Shown here: positions 10,254 to 18,777 of the stretch, in pieces | Numbering within the stretch: position 1 is the stretch's first letter | Layout: each line of letters opens with the position of its first letter | Assembly: GCF_025642255.1 (NCBI RefSeq) | Contig: NZ_CP106759.1 | Location: 523,501-587,500 of the forward strand | Reading direction: 5' to 3' | DNA: 64,000 nt | Origin: Stenotrophomonas maltophilia | Lineage (GTDB): Bacteria; Pseudomonadota; Gammaproteobacteria; Xanthomonadales; Xanthomonadaceae | Notes under the pieces: model-generated | Database searches by the model: none | Seen by the model: only the letters and a program-made list of their open reading frames with translations | Told to the model about the DNA's origin: nothing | Position numbers and translations under genes: made by a program

Positions 10254-11149
10254 CGGTTCTCGTGCTGGGTGGCAACGGCCAGGTCGGCCAGGAGCTGCTG
10301 CGCGCGCTGGCGCCGTTGGGGCCGGTGGTCGCCACCACCCGCAGTGGCCGGCTGCCTGATGGCAGCCCCTGCGAGACGGCGGACTTCGGCCAGCCCGCGA
10401 GCCTGCCGGCGCTGCTGGATCGCGTGCAGCCATCGGTGGTGGTCAATGCGGCGGCCTATACCGCCGTGGATCGCGCCGAGCAGGACATCGAGGCCGCCTT
10501 CGCCGCCAATGCGCAGGCCCCGGGCGTGATCGCGCGCTGGTGCCAGGCGCAGAGCGTGCCGTTCGTGCATTACTCCACCGACTACGTGTTCGACGGCGAA
10601 GGTTCCGCGCCCTATCGCGAGGACGAGCCGACCGCGCCGCTGGGTGTGTATGGCACCAGCAAGCGCGATGGCGAAGACGCCGTGCGCGCTGCCGGTGGCC
10701 GCCACCTGATCTTCCGTACCGCATGGGTGTATGCCGAGCACGGCGCGAACTTCCTGCGCACGATGCTGCGCCTCGGCGCAGAGCGCGACCATCTGCGTGT
10801 GGTGGCCGACCAGATCGGCACGCCGACGCCGGCTGCGCTGATCGCCGATGTCACCGCGCTCGCGCTGCAGCATCCTGCCGCGCTCTCCGGCACCTGGCAC
10901 CTCACCGCCAGTGGCCAGAGCAGCTGGCACGGCTTCGCTGAAGCGATCTTCGCCGAAGCGCTGGCAACCGGTGTCCTGCACAGGGTGCCGGTGGTTGAAG
11001 CGATTCCGGGTGCCGAGTATCCGACCCCGGCGCGGCGGCCGGCCTGGTCGGTGCTGGACAACAGGGCCCTGCAGCAGGCGCTGGGCATCGTGCTGCCGCC
11101 GTGGCAGGACGGCCTGAAGCAGGTCATGGCCGCGATCGCGCGCGGCTGA
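10250..11149 (+). CDS. rmlD: dTDP-4-dehydrorhamnose reductase
   Basis: A 299-residue SDR-fold reductase, last step to dTDP-L-rhamnose. The N-terminus [20 protein letters not shown] contains the NADPH-binding GxxGxxG. VVNAAAYTAVDRAE (about residue 63), the STDYVFDG segment (about 105) and the catalytic YGTSK (about 132) are all canonical. The ATG overlaps the rmlC stop (ATGA). It is the last gene of the rml operon; a small hairpin near 11156-11172 follows but has no T-tract. Confidence 0.97.
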   Translation: MTVLVLGGNGQVGQELLRALAPLGPVVATTRSGRLPDGSPCETADFGQPASLPALLDRVQPSVVVNAAAYTAVDRAEQDIEAAFAANAQAPGVIARWCQAQSVPFVHYSTDYVFDGEGSAPYREDEPTAPLGVYGTSKRDGEDAVRAAGGRHLIFRTAWVYAEHGANFLRTMLRLGAERDHLRVVADQIGTPTPAALIADVTALALQHPAALSGTWHLTASGQSSWHGFAEAIFAEALATGVLHRVPVVEAIPGAEYPTPARRPAWSVLDNRALQQALGIVLPPWQDGLKQVMAAIARG

Positions 11150-11239
11150 GGGCACGCCGCAATTGCTGCGGCGCATCCCAGCCGGATGCGGGTGTGCCGC
11201 TAGAATGCGGGCATCCTTACCGTGTGGGACAGCAAAGCG

Positions 11240-11971
11240 ATGGACAAGTCCAATACCGGCGGCAAGCGCAGCAAGCGCTATGCCAGCGCGGCCCAGGCGC
11301 TGGAGGGCGTGGTCGCCGATGGCCAGACACTGGCCGTCGGCGGCTTCGGCCTGTGTGGCATACCCGAGGCACTGATCGCAGCCTTGCGCGACAGTGGAGT
11401 CAAGGGCCTGACCGTGATCTCCAACAACGCCGGTGTCGATGGCTTCGGCCTGGGCCAGCTGCTGGAAACACGCCAGATCAGCAGGATGATTTCCTCGTAC
11501 GTGGGCGAGAACAAGGAGTTCGAGCGCCAGTTCCTGGCCGGTGAGCTGGAGCTGGAATTCAATCCACAGGGCACCCTGGCCGAGCGCCTGCGTGCCGGCG
11601 GCGCCGGAATTCCTGCCTTCTTCACTGCCACCGGCTACGGCACGGTGGTGGCCGAAGGCAAGGAGACCCGCGAATTCGACGGCAGGCACTATGTGCTGGA
11701 AACCGCGCTGCGTGCCGACGTTGCCCTGGTGAAGGCGTGGAAGGCCGACGAAGCCGGCAACCTGGTGTTCCGCAAGACCGCGCGCAATTTCAATCCTGCC
11801 TGCGCGATGGCCGGCAAGGTGTGCATCGCCGAAGTGGAAGAGGTGGTGCCGGTCGGTGCGATCGATCCGGACCAGGTGCATCTGCCGGGGATCTATGTGC
11901 ATCGCATCGTGCACAACGCGCATCCTGAAAAGCGAATCGAGCAGCGCACCGTGCGTGCGGAGGGCAACTGA
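11240..11971 (+). CDS. scoA: 3-oxoacid (succinyl) CoA-transferase subunit A
   Basis: A 243-residue alpha subunit of a class I CoA-transferase, which moves CoA from succinyl-CoA to acetoacetate or related 3-oxoacids. [20 protein letters not shown] (about residue 25) holds the type I CoA-transferase signature, and [20 protein letters not shown] is typical of SCOT-A. The ATG at 11240 is preferred over an in-frame GTG at 11222 because the family begins shortly before the K-x-Y-x-S-A-x-x-A segment; both are possible. A TAGAAT hexamer at 11201-11206 could be a -10 element. scoB follows after 1 base, so the subunits are co-translated. Confidence 0.92.
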   Translation: MDKSNTGGKRSKRYASAAQALEGVVADGQTLAVGGFGLCGIPEALIAALRDSGVKGLTVISNNAGVDGFGLGQLLETRQISRMISSYVGENKEFERQFLAGELELEFNPQGTLAERLRAGGAGIPAFFTATGYGTVVAEGKETREFDGRHYVLETALRADVALVKAWKADEAGNLVFRKTARNFNPACAMAGKVCIAEVEEVVPVGAIDPDQVHLPGIYVHRIVHNAHPEKRIEQRTVRAEGN

Positions 11972-11972
11972 C

Positions 11973-12605
11973 ATGGCGTGGACCCGCGATGAGATGGCGG
12001 CCCGCGCCGCCCGTGAACTGACCGACGGTGCCTATGTGAATCTGGGCATCGGCCTGCCGACCCTGGTCGCCAACCACATTCCCGAAGGCGTGGACGTGTG
12101 GCTGCAATCCGAGAACGGCCTGCTTGGCATCGGCCCGTTCCCGACCGAAGCCGAGGTCGATGCCGACCTGATCAACGCCGGCAAGCAGACCGTGACCGCG
12201 CGCGCCGGTGCCAGCTACTTCGGCAGCCATGACAGTTTCGCCATGATCCGTGGCGGCCACATCAACCTGGCCATTCTTGGCGCGATGCAGGTGACCGACA
12301 AGGGCGATCTGGCGAACTGGATGGTGCCCGGCAAGATGGTCAAGGGCATGGGCGGCGCGATGGACCTGGTGGCCGGCGTGCAGCGCGTGGTGGTGCTGAT
12401 GGAGCACACCGCGAAGAACGGCGAGCACAAGGTGCTGGCCGAATGTACGCTGCCGTTGACCGGCGTGGGCGTGGTCGACCGCATCATCACCGATCTGGCT
12501 GTGTTCGACGTGACCGATGCCGGTCTGGTGCTGGTGGAGACCGCGCCGGGGGTTGACGAGGACGAACTGAAGGAAAAGACCGGCGTGCCGTTCCGGCGTG
12601 CCTGA
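11973..12605 (+). CDS. scoB: 3-oxoacid (succinyl) CoA-transferase subunit B
   Basis: A 210-residue beta subunit carrying the catalytic glutamate in [14 protein letters not shown] (about residue 45); this SENGLLG is the class I CoA-transferase active-site motif whose Glu forms the acyl-CoA thioester. [28 protein letters not shown] and [18 protein letters not shown] are also typical of the SCOT beta subunit. It starts 1 base after scoA. The pair is likely used for ketone body, poly-hydroxybutyrate or branched-chain catabolism; sequence alone does not fix the substrate. Confidence 0.95.
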   Translation: MAWTRDEMAARAARELTDGAYVNLGIGLPTLVANHIPEGVDVWLQSENGLLGIGPFPTEAEVDADLINAGKQTVTARAGASYFGSHDSFAMIRGGHINLAILGAMQVTDKGDLANWMVPGKMVKGMGGAMDLVAGVQRVVVLMEHTAKNGEHKVLAECTLPLTGVGVVDRIITDLAVFDVTDAGLVLVETAPGVDEDELKEKTGVPFRRA

Positions 12606-12612
12606 GTCCGGC

Positions 12613-12633
12613 GGGGCGGCCTCGTGCCGCCCC
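12613..12633 (+). terminator. Candidate hairpin after scoB
   Basis: A perfect 8-bp inverted repeat, GGGGCGGC/GCCGCCCC with a 5-nt loop, starts 7 bases after the scoB stop. It has no T-run, so it may be a weak terminator or an mRNA-stabilising hairpin before the AlkB-like gene. Confidence 0.4.
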
Positions 12634-12653
12634 GACACTGCCTGGCGATCCCG

Positions 12654-13241
12654 ATGCTGTTTCCACACGAGCTGCCCGATGCCGACGTCCGTCATGTTCC
12701 GGGCTGGCTGCTGCCGGATCGGGCGGATGCGCTGCAGCGGACACTGGGCGAACAGGTGGCCTGGGATGTGCACCGCATCCGGATGTTCGGTCACTGGGTG
12801 GATTCGCCGCGGCTGAGCAGTTGGATCGGCGATCCGCAGGCACGCTACCGGTATTCCGGCGCCGAGTTCGTCCCGCGGCCCTGGCTGCCGGCATTGCAGG
12901 CGCTGCGCGTGCGATTGCAGGAAGAGGGTATCGGCCGGTTCAACAGCGTGCTGCTCAATCGATACCGCGATGGTGGCGATTACATGGGCTGGCACAGCGA
13001 CGACGAACCCGAACTGGGACCGGCGCCGGTGATCGCTTCACTGAGCCTGGGTGCGGCGCGGCGTTTCCTGCTGCGACGACGCGACGAGCCGGCACGCAAG
13101 GCGGAGTTCCTGCTGGGCCATGGCGATCTGCTGTTGATGGCCGGCAGCACCCAGCGCTTCTATCAGCACGCGTTGCCGAAGATGGCGCGGGCCCAGGGCG
13201 AGCGGATCAACCTGACATTCCGTTGGATCACGCCGCGCTGA
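12654..13241 (+). CDS. AlkB-like 2-oxoglutarate/Fe(II) dioxygenase
   Basis: A 195-residue protein of the AlkB family, which oxidatively removes alkyl lesions from bases. NSVLLNRYRDGGDYMGWHSD contains the N-x-x-L-x-x-x-Y nucleotide-lid segment and the iron-binding HxD. A later His in FYQHALPK and the 2-oxoglutarate-binding RINLTFR (about residue 185) complete the double-stranded beta-helix site. The ATG at 12654 (MLFPHELPD) is preferred; an ATG 30 bases upstream is possible. Size and motifs resemble AlkB2/AlkB3-type proteins more than E. coli AlkB. It converges on the MCE lipoprotein gene, with 8 bases between the stops. Confidence 0.88.
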   Translation: MLFPHELPDADVRHVPGWLLPDRADALQRTLGEQVAWDVHRIRMFGHWVDSPRLSSWIGDPQARYRYSGAEFVPRPWLPALQALRVRLQEEGIGRFNSVLLNRYRDGGDYMGWHSDDEPELGPAPVIASLSLGAARRFLLRRRDEPARKAEFLLGHGDLLLMAGSTQRFYQHALPKMARAQGERINLTFRWITPR

Positions 13242-13249
13242 GCGGGGGA

Positions 13250-13891
13250 TCAGCGCGGTGCTGCGGCACTGTCGTTCTGCCCACTGACCAGCGTCCAGCC
13301 GACCACGTCCTGCGCGATCTGCTGCAGGCCACGTTCGAACGCCGCCGCAACCGCCGGCACATCGGTACTGCCAACGGGCTGCGCCTGACGGAAGGTGCGA
13401 TCAGCGACCACGCGCTGGTCGGCCACGTGGATCAGCTTGGCATTGAGTTCGATCACCACCGTCGGCGTGGTCTGGCCCTGGTAGTCCGACTCGAAACGAC
13501 GGATGTCCGTGGACAGCTTGTAATCGGCGCGGATACCGGCGGCGGTGCGGGCCACGCCGTTGATGCGGCCGGAGTCCTCGAAACCGCGCAGCAGCGTGTC
13601 CTCGATCATGTCGGTGGCCGGCTGGGCCCAGCTGGCGCCCCTGTAGATCTCCAGCTCCGATGGCGTGGGACGCACGTTGATGCGCGGGCTGTCGACCATG
13701 CGCGCCGCGCTGGGCTTGGCCAGCACCAGCTGCCAGGCGACCTGGGGCCAGCTGGGATCCACCTTCACCTGCACGGCAGGCGAGTACAGGGTGACGGGAT
13801 TCTTGTCGCCGCTGCCGAGGATCGAGCAGCCCGAAAGCAGCGCCAGGGCCAGGCCTGGCAGCAGCAGGCGTGGGAAGAGGGTCGGGCTCAT
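13250..13891 (-). CDS. ABC-transport auxiliary lipoprotein (PqiC-like) of the MCE system
   Basis: A 213-residue predicted lipoprotein: the leader MSPTLFPRLLLPGLALALL ends in lipobox LSGC, so Cys21 would be lipidated. The body has the ABC-auxiliary/PqiC pattern (SPRINVRPTPSELEIYRGASW, in part, near residue 80, followed by a region with LSTDIRRFESDYQG). PqiC-type lipoproteins sit at the outer membrane and complete a trans-envelope lipid path with MCE proteins (family knowledge). Its start overlaps the end of the MlaD-type gene by 4 bases, and it is last in the permease-ATPase-MCE-lipoprotein operon. I infer outer-membrane anchoring of this system. Confidence 0.85.
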   Translation of the reverse strand: MSPTLFPRLLLPGLALALLSGCSILGSGDKNPVTLYSPAVQVKVDPSWPQVAWQLVLAKPSAARMVDSPRINVRPTPSELEIYRGASWAQPATDMIEDTLLRGFEDSGRINGVARTAAGIRADYKLSTDIRRFESDYQGQTTPTVVIELNAKLIHVADQRVVADRTFRQAQPVGSTDVPAVAAAFERGLQQIAQDVVGWTLVSGQNDSAAAPR

Positions 13892-14814
13892 TTGGGTTCG
13901 AACTCCTTCGGGGCATCGCGGCCGAGCAGATAGCGCGCGGGGTTGTTCTCGAGGCGGTCGCTGACCCGGCGCAGGTCGCGGATCAGGCCACGCAGTTCGG
14001 TCAGGGTCGGGCCCAGCTGGCCGAGCCCGTCATTGGCGAAGCTGTTGATCGCGGCGCGGTTCTCGCCAAGGATCGAATCGGCATTGCCGGCAGCCGAATC
14101 GAGCTTGACCAGGGTAGCGTCGAGCTTGTCGATGATGCCCGGCAGCTGCTGCACCAGGTTCCTGTCGAGGCGCTCGATGGTGCCGTTGGTGGTCTTCAGC
14201 GTGGTGTCCAGGCTGCGTGCGGCATCGCGCGCGCTGAGCAGCAGCGCCTGTGTGCCCTGGTCACGGTCGGCCAGTCCGCCGCTGATGGTTTCCAGGTTGG
14301 CCAGGGTCGCGTTGATCGACGCCACGTTGCGATCGCTGAGGATCTGGTCCATGCGCTCGACGATGCGGTTGGCCACATCGGTGATGTTCTGCAGTGCCGA
14401 AGGCGTGGTCGGGATGATCGGCGCCGGGTCCTTGTTGACCGTGGTCAGTGCCGGCGACTGCGGCGTGCCGCCGCTGAGCTGGATGATCGACGGACCGGTC
14501 AGGCTGGTGATCGCCAGCTTGGCACGGGTATCGGTCTTCACCGGCGTGGTGGAGTTCAGGCGGATGCGCGCCACCACCTGGCGCGGATCGTCCGGTACCA
14601 GGTTCAGCTCGATGATCGAGCCGACCGCGATGCCGTTGTACTGCACCGGGCTGCCGACCGACAGGCCGGTCACCGCCTCGCGGAACACCACGCGGTATTC
14701 CTGCCAGGTGCGGTCGGATGAGTACTTGGCCGCCCACAGGCCGAAGGCCAGCAGGGCCAGGCCGGTGATCAGGGTGAACGCGCCGATCAGCACGTAGTTG
14801 GCTTTGGTTTCCAT
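13888..14814 (-). CDS. MlaD-family MCE substrate-binding protein
   Basis: A 308-residue periplasmic MCE protein anchored by one N-terminal helix (METKANYVLIGAFTLITGLA). The MCE domain follows at about residues 38-120, with the sequence YRVVFREAVTGLSVGSPVQY typical of MlaD/Mce entry. The remaining ~180 residues are helical and rich in spaced Leu/Asn/Asp, ending with EFEPK. MlaD-type proteins form hexameric rings that carry phospholipids between membranes. The ATPase gene ends 3 bases upstream and the lipoprotein gene overlaps by 4 bases. It is longer than E. coli MlaD (183 aa), which suggests a helical barrel extension as in other MCE proteins. Confidence 0.9.
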   Translation of the reverse strand: METKANYVLIGAFTLITGLALLAFGLWAAKYSSDRTWQEYRVVFREAVTGLSVGSPVQYNGIAVGSIIELNLVPDDPRQVVARIRLNSTTPVKTDTRAKLAITSLTGPSIIQLSGGTPQSPALTTVNKDPAPIIPTTPSALQNITDVANRIVERMDQILSDRNVASINATLANLETISGGLADRDQGTQALLLSARDAARSLDTTLKTTNGTIERLDRNLVQQLPGIIDKLDATLVKLDSAAGNADSILGENRAAINSFANDGLGQLGPTLTELRGLIRDLRRVSDRLENNPARYLLGRDAPKEFEPK

Positions 14815-14817
14815 GGC

Positions 14818-15645
14818 TCAGGCACTCTCGATCTGTTCGCCACGCGCGGCACGCGCACGTGGTCCGTGGAAGTATTCCTGGATCCACGGATGATCCAGTT
14901 TCTCGATTTCCGCAAGCGGTGCGTTGGCGATCACCTTGTGGTCGGCCAGCACGGCGACGCGGTCGCAGATGGCGTACAGCGTGTCCAGGTCATGAGTGAT
15001 CAGGAACACGGTCAGGCCCAGCGCTTCCTGCAGGGTCTTGATCAGCCGGTCGAAGGCCGCCGCGCCGATCGGGTCCAGGCCGGCGGTCGGTTCGTCCAGG
15101 AACAGCAGCGGCGGGTCCAGTGCCAGCGCGCGGGCCAGGCCGGCACGCTTGCGCATGCCGCCGGACAGCTGCGAGGGCAGCTTGTTGATCGCATCGGCGG
15201 GCAGGCCGGCCAGCTTCACCTTCAGCAGTGCCAGCTCGTAGTGCCAGCGTTCGGGAAGGTCGCGATGATGCTCCTTCAGCGGAACCTGCACGTTCTCGCC
15301 GACGGTCAGCGAGGAGAACAGCGCGCCATCCTGGAACAGCACGCCGGTGTTGCGCTCGATATGCAGCCGGCTTTCGGCATCGTCGGCACGCGCATCGCGG
15401 CCGAGCACTTCGATCTGTCCTTCATCCGGCACGCGCAGGCCCAGGATCGAGCGCATCAGCACGGACTTGCCGGTGCCCGAGCCGCCGACGACGCCGAGGA
15501 TCTCGCCGCGCCGCACGTCCAGGTCGAGGTCCTCATGGACGGTCTGGCTGCCGAAGCGGTTGACCAGCCCACGCACGCGGATGGCCAGGTCATGGCCATC
15601 GTCATCACGCATCTCGAAGGTGCCGGAACCGGAGGTCGTGTTCAT
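14818..15645 (-). CDS. ABC transporter ATP-binding protein (MlaF-like)
   Basis: A 275-residue ATPase that powers the MCE/Mla-like lipid transporter on the cytoplasmic side. Walker A is GGSGTGKSVLMRS (about residue 50), the signature loop LSGGMRKRAGLARAL (about 155) and Walker B LLFLDEPTAGLDP (about 177); LSGGMRKR is the variant typical of MlaF-type ATPases. The ATG at 15645 (MNTTSGSGTF) is preferred; an upstream in-frame ATG would overlap the permease gene. Only 1 base separates it from the permease stop. The C-terminal tail HPWIQEYFHGPRARAA resembles that of MlaF, which contacts a neighbouring subunit. Confidence 0.93.
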   Translation of the reverse strand: MNTTSGSGTFEMRDDDGHDLAIRVRGLVNRFGSQTVHEDLDLDVRRGEILGVVGGSGTGKSVLMRSILGLRVPDEGQIEVLGRDARADDAESRLHIERNTGVLFQDGALFSSLTVGENVQVPLKEHHRDLPERWHYELALLKVKLAGLPADAINKLPSQLSGGMRKRAGLARALALDPPLLFLDEPTAGLDPIGAAAFDRLIKTLQEALGLTVFLITHDLDTLYAICDRVAVLADHKVIANAPLAEIEKLDHPWIQEYFHGPRARAARGEQIESA

Positions 15646-15646
15646 G

Positions 15647-16768
15647 TCACCAGTCCATATGCATGAACCACAACGCCGCAAAGGCGTCGATGATGATCAC
15701 CAGCGAGATGGTCTGCACCACGCTGGATGTGGTGCGCTCGCCGACCGACTGCGCGGTGCCGGTGACCTTCAGGCCCTCCAGGCAGCCGATCAGGCCGATC
15801 ACCACCGCGAAGACGGGCGCCTTGGACAGGCCGACCAGCATGTGCCGCACCTCCATCGTGTCGTGCATCCGCGCGATGTACATCTGCGGCGGAATGTCCA
15901 GATCGAACGCGCCGACCGTGATGCCGCCGGCCAGGCCGGCAATCATCGCGATGAAGGTCAGCAGCGGCAGGGTCACCAGCAGCGCGAACAGGCGCGGCAG
16001 TACCAGAAGGTCGATCGGGTCCAGGCCCAGCGTGCGCATCGCATCGATCTCCTCGCGGGCCTTCATCGCGCCGATCTGCGCGGTGAACGCGCTTGCCGTG
16101 CGGCCGGCCAGCACGATCGCGGTCAGCAGCACGGCGAACTCGCGCAGGAAGGCGATGTTGACCAGCTCGACCACGTAGATCTCCGCGCCGAAGTCGCGCA
16201 GGATGGTCGAGCCAAGGAACGCGATCACCGCACCGACCAGGTAGGACAGCAGCGCCACCAGCGGTACGGCGTCCAGGCCCACCTGTTCCATCTGGTGCAC
16301 GGTGGCGGTGAGGCGGAAGCGCCGCGGCTGCTTGACCAGGCGAGCGGTCTTGACCATCGCCTCGCCGAGGAAGCTGGCCAGGGCCACGATGTTGTGGCCG
16401 GTGCCATGCATGCTGACGCCCAGCCGTTCCAGCGCGGCCAGCACGCCGAAGTCGCGCTTGGGCTTGGGCCGGTCGTCGGCCACTTCCTCGATGGTGCACA
16501 CCAGTGCCTGGTGATCCGGCCGGAACTGCAGCGCATCCTCACCGAGGTCGGCGCGATGGGCCACGCGCAACAGCTGCAGTACGCCGGCCGAATCGAGCTG
16601 CTCGATGCCCGTGGCGTCAATGCCGGTCAGTTTGTCGGGAACGGCGCGCAGCACCTCGGCCGCGGCCAGCGCGGTCTTCAAGGTCCAGTGGCCGGACAGG
16701 CGGATCAGCCCGGGGTCGTGGGCGTCCTGTTCGAGCTGGGGGGCGAGGTTCTGGGTCACGTGGGCCAT
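15647..16768 (-). CDS. STAS-MlaE-type ABC permease
   Basis: A 373-residue permease of the MlaE family with an N-terminal STAS-like domain (about residues 10-95, including GIDATGIEQLDSAGVLQLLR) fused to the membrane part. The MlaE core is shown by FLREFAVLLTAIVLAGRTAS, the cytoplasmic coupling segment IGAMKAREEIDAMRTLGLDP and the final GLKVTGTAQSVGERTT-VVQ motif. In E. coli the STAS partner MlaB is a separate protein; here it is fused. The ATG at 16768 (MAHVTQNLAP) gives the normal family length; the longer frame reaches into the divergent promoter region. It is the first gene of the four-gene MCE operon. Confidence 0.92.
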   Translation of the reverse strand: MAHVTQNLAPQLEQDAHDPGLIRLSGHWTLKTALAAAEVLRAVPDKLTGIDATGIEQLDSAGVLQLLRVAHRADLGEDALQFRPDHQALVCTIEEVADDRPKPKRDFGVLAALERLGVSMHGTGHNIVALASFLGEAMVKTARLVKQPRRFRLTATVHQMEQVGLDAVPLVALLSYLVGAVIAFLGSTILRDFGAEIYVVELVNIAFLREFAVLLTAIVLAGRTASAFTAQIGAMKAREEIDAMRTLGLDPIDLLVLPRLFALLVTLPLLTFIAMIAGLAGGITVGAFDLDIPPQMYIARMHDTMEVRHMLVGLSKAPVFAVVIGLIGCLEGLKVTGTAQSVGERTTSSVVQTISLVIIIDAFAALWFMHMDW

Positions 16769-16860
16769 TCGGGTCGCAGCATAACCGTTCTGTATTGTGC
16801 TTCGCGTTGAACCAGGATGAATTCCTCCGGCGGGGCCCGGCCTAGGTAATACTACGGCGC

Positions 16861-18120
16861 ATGTCCGCAGACGCTCACACGATCCCCACGCCCCAGGCCA
16901 CCTACGCGCAGCGCGTGGCCTTCGTTTCCGAGATCGCCGGCCGCCTCCACAGCTACGGCACCACGGCCCAGCGTCTGGAAACGGCCGTGGTCGCACTGGC
17001 AAAACAGCTCGATCTCGATTGTGAACCGTGGTCTAACCCCACCGGCATCATCCTCAGCTTCAGCGACCCGGCCCAGGCGATCGGCTCCAGCGACATCACC
17101 CGCGTGATCCGCCTGGCACCGGGCGAGAACGACCTGCACAAGCTCAGTGTCGCCGACCGGATCGCCGAGGAAGTGGCCAACGGGCGGATGAGCATCGCGC
17201 AGGGGCACACCGCGCTGCGTCAGCTGGACAAGGATCCCGGCCGTCGCGGCAAGCTCCGCACCATCCTCTCGTTCACGCTCGGCGCGGCCGGTGTCGCCGG
17301 CATGTGGAAGCTGCCCTGGCTGGACATCGCCACCGCCGGTGTCATCGGCCTGATGATCGGCCTGCTCGGCATGGTCACCGACCGTCGCCCGGCGACCCGC
17401 GAGGCCGCCGAGGCGCTGGCCGCGCTGCTGGCCGGCCTGGTTGCCACCTTGGTCGCTTCGTTTGTCGGCGCGCTCAACCTCAACACGGTGATCATCGCCT
17501 CGCTGGTGGTGCTGCTGCCCGGCATGTCGCTGACCAATGCGGTCAACGAACTGGCCAGCCAGCACTGGGTGTCAGGCACCGCGCGGTTTGCCGGTGCGCT
17601 GACCACGATCATGAAACTGAGCGTCGGCGCGATGATCGCGGTGACCCTGGCCGATGTGCTGGGCCTGGACCCGGTGATCCGTGCCTCGCGACCGCAGGGA
17701 CCGTGGGTGGAGTGGGGGTCGCTGCTGACCGCGGCCTTCGCCTTCGCGATGCTGTTCAAGGCCAGCCGTCGCGATTATCCCTGGGTGATTGCCGCGTCCG
17801 TGGCCGGCTATGCCATTTCCAAGTTTGGCGGGCACGCCTGGGGGGCACCGGCAGGCATCTTCCTGTCGGCGATGGTGCTGACCGCCGGCGGCAACCTGTT
17901 CGGTCGGCTGGCCGGGCGTCCGGGTGCGATCATCCGCCTGCCGGGCATCATCATGATGGTCCCTGGCAGCACCAGCCTGCGTGGCGTGCTGACGCTCGTC
18001 CAGCAGCAGGATGTCGGTGCCGGCCAGAGCGTGTTCCTGACCGTGCTCAACGTGGTGATGGCGCTGGTGGCGGGCCTGCTGTTCGGCAACCTCTTGATGC
18101 CGGCGCGCAAGACGTTGTGA
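16861..18120 (+). CDS. ThrE-type threonine/serine exporter
   Basis: A 419-residue integral membrane protein of the ThrE family. The N-terminal soluble domain (DUF1212-like, about residues 15-135) contains GRLHSYGTTAQRLETAV. About ten hydrophobic segments follow in two halves, including VVLLPGMSLTNAVNELASQH and LPGIIMMVPGSTSLRGVL, both typical of ThrE. In Corynebacterium, ThrE exports threonine and serine; the substrate here is inferred only by family. It diverges from the MCE permease with 92 bases between starts and ends at a strong shared terminator. Confidence 0.88.
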   Translation: MSADAHTIPTPQATYAQRVAFVSEIAGRLHSYGTTAQRLETAVVALAKQLDLDCEPWSNPTGIILSFSDPAQAIGSSDITRVIRLAPGENDLHKLSVADRIAEEVANGRMSIAQGHTALRQLDKDPGRRGKLRTILSFTLGAAGVAGMWKLPWLDIATAGVIGLMIGLLGMVTDRRPATREAAEALAALLAGLVATLVASFVGALNLNTVIIASLVVLLPGMSLTNAVNELASQHWVSGTARFAGALTTIMKLSVGAMIAVTLADVLGLDPVIRASRPQGPWVEWGSLLTAAFAFAMLFKASRRDYPWVIAASVAGYAISKFGGHAWGAPAGIFLSAMVLTAGGNLFGRLAGRPGAIIRLPGIIMMVPGSTSLRGVLTLVQQQDVGAGQSVFLTVLNVVMALVAGLLFGNLLMPARKTL

Positions 18121-18123
18121 TGG

Positions 18124-18159
18124 AATGAAGAACGCCGACTTGCGCCGGCGTTCTTCATT
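18124..18159. terminator. Bidirectional intrinsic terminator between thrE-like and H-NS-like genes
   Basis: A perfect 13-bp inverted repeat, AATGAAGAACGCC (18124-18136) with GGCGTTCTTCATT (18147-18159) and a 10-nt loop, begins 4 bases after the exporter stop and lies 16 bases beyond the H-NS-like stop on the other strand. The A/T-rich outer arms supply U-runs in both directions. Confidence 0.8.
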
Positions 18160-18174
18160 CTTTCCGATCCGGCC

Positions 18175-18555
18175 TCAGGCCTTCTTGATCAGGAAATCTT
18201 CCGGCTTCTTGCTGCCCTTGGCGGTCAGCTCGGCCATCCAGCGCGGCTGCTTGCCACGGCCGGTCCAGGTTTCCTTCGGGTTGGCCGGGTTCCGGTACTT
18301 CGGGGCGACCTTGCCGAGCTTGCGGCCGGCGGTCTTGGACGGCGCCGCTGCCTTGCGGGCGCGTGGCTTGGCAGCCGTGGTAGCGGTACCGAACAACTCC
18401 TCGATGGTGTAACCCTCGGTCTTGGCCAGCTTGCTCAGCTGGGCCCGCACCTTGGCGATCGGGCGACGCTTGGCGACGATGGTCTGCTGCTTTTTCGCGG
18501 TGCGGATCAATGCGCCCAGCTCGCGTGCCGACAGGCCGGTCAGGTCGATGCTCAT
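18175..18555 (-). CDS. H-NS family nucleoid-associated protein
   Basis: A 126-residue basic protein. The N-terminal ~45 residues are a likely oligomerisation helix (ARELGALIRTAKKQQ). A lysine/alanine-rich linker leads to the C-terminal H-NS DNA-binding domain with YRNPANPKETWTGRGKQP followed by RW; the TWTGRGKQPRW loop is the minor-groove-binding core of H-NS/BpH3/MvaT-like xenogeneic silencers. This is the form found in Xanthomonas and Burkholderia. It stands alone in its transcription unit, ends at the shared terminator and has an AT-rich upstream patch. Silencing of AT-rich acquired DNA is inferred from the family. Confidence 0.92.
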   Translation of the reverse strand: MSIDLTGLSARELGALIRTAKKQQTIVAKRRPIAKVRAQLSKLAKTEGYTIEELFGTATTAAKPRARKAAAPSKTAGRKLGKVAPKYRNPANPKETWTGRGKQPRWMAELTAKGSKKPEDFLIKKA

Positions 18556-18616
18556 CTACGGTTACTCCGGAAACTAATAAGGGACAGGGACGAGCCGGTC
18601 CGTGGCGTCGGCGCAC

Positions 18617-18645
18617 AGGATAATGATGAATTAAATCCAGTACAA
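18617..18645 (-). promoter_or_regulatory. Candidate sigma-70-like promoter of the H-NS-like gene
   Basis: On the minus strand TTGTAC (18645-18640) and TATCCT (18622-18617) are separated by 17 nt inside an unusually AT-rich patch, about 60 bases upstream of the H-NS-like ATG. The -10 matches the consensus at 4 of 6 positions and the -35 at 3 of 6. The patch may also be a target for autoregulation. Confidence 0.35.
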
Positions 18646-18745
18646 ATCATGCAGGTCAGGGTATGGCGATGGACCGACTGCATCGTGACCATTTTGACCG
18701 GATTATGTCCAGCTGCATATTCACCGGCCCACCGCCGGTACAAAG

Positions 18746-18770
18746 AAAAAGACCGGGGCATGCCCCGGTC
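18746..18770 (-). terminator. Intrinsic terminator after proS
   Basis: A perfect 20-bp palindrome GACCGGGGCA/TGCCCCGGTC (18751-18770) lies 8 bases after the proS stop and is followed on the minus strand by TTTTTCTTTG. This is a classic rho-independent terminator. Confidence 0.85.
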
Positions 18771-18777
18771 CGGTCAC

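Noticed and set aside
11222-11239. GTG at 11222 as the scoA start
   Set aside because: It is in frame but adds six residues not expected for the family and has no better ribosome site than the ATG at 11240. It cannot be fully excluded.
18124-18159. Small regulatory RNA between thrE-like and H-NS-like genes
   Set aside because: The perfect stem and A/T-rich arms in a convergent gap are better explained as a shared terminator.
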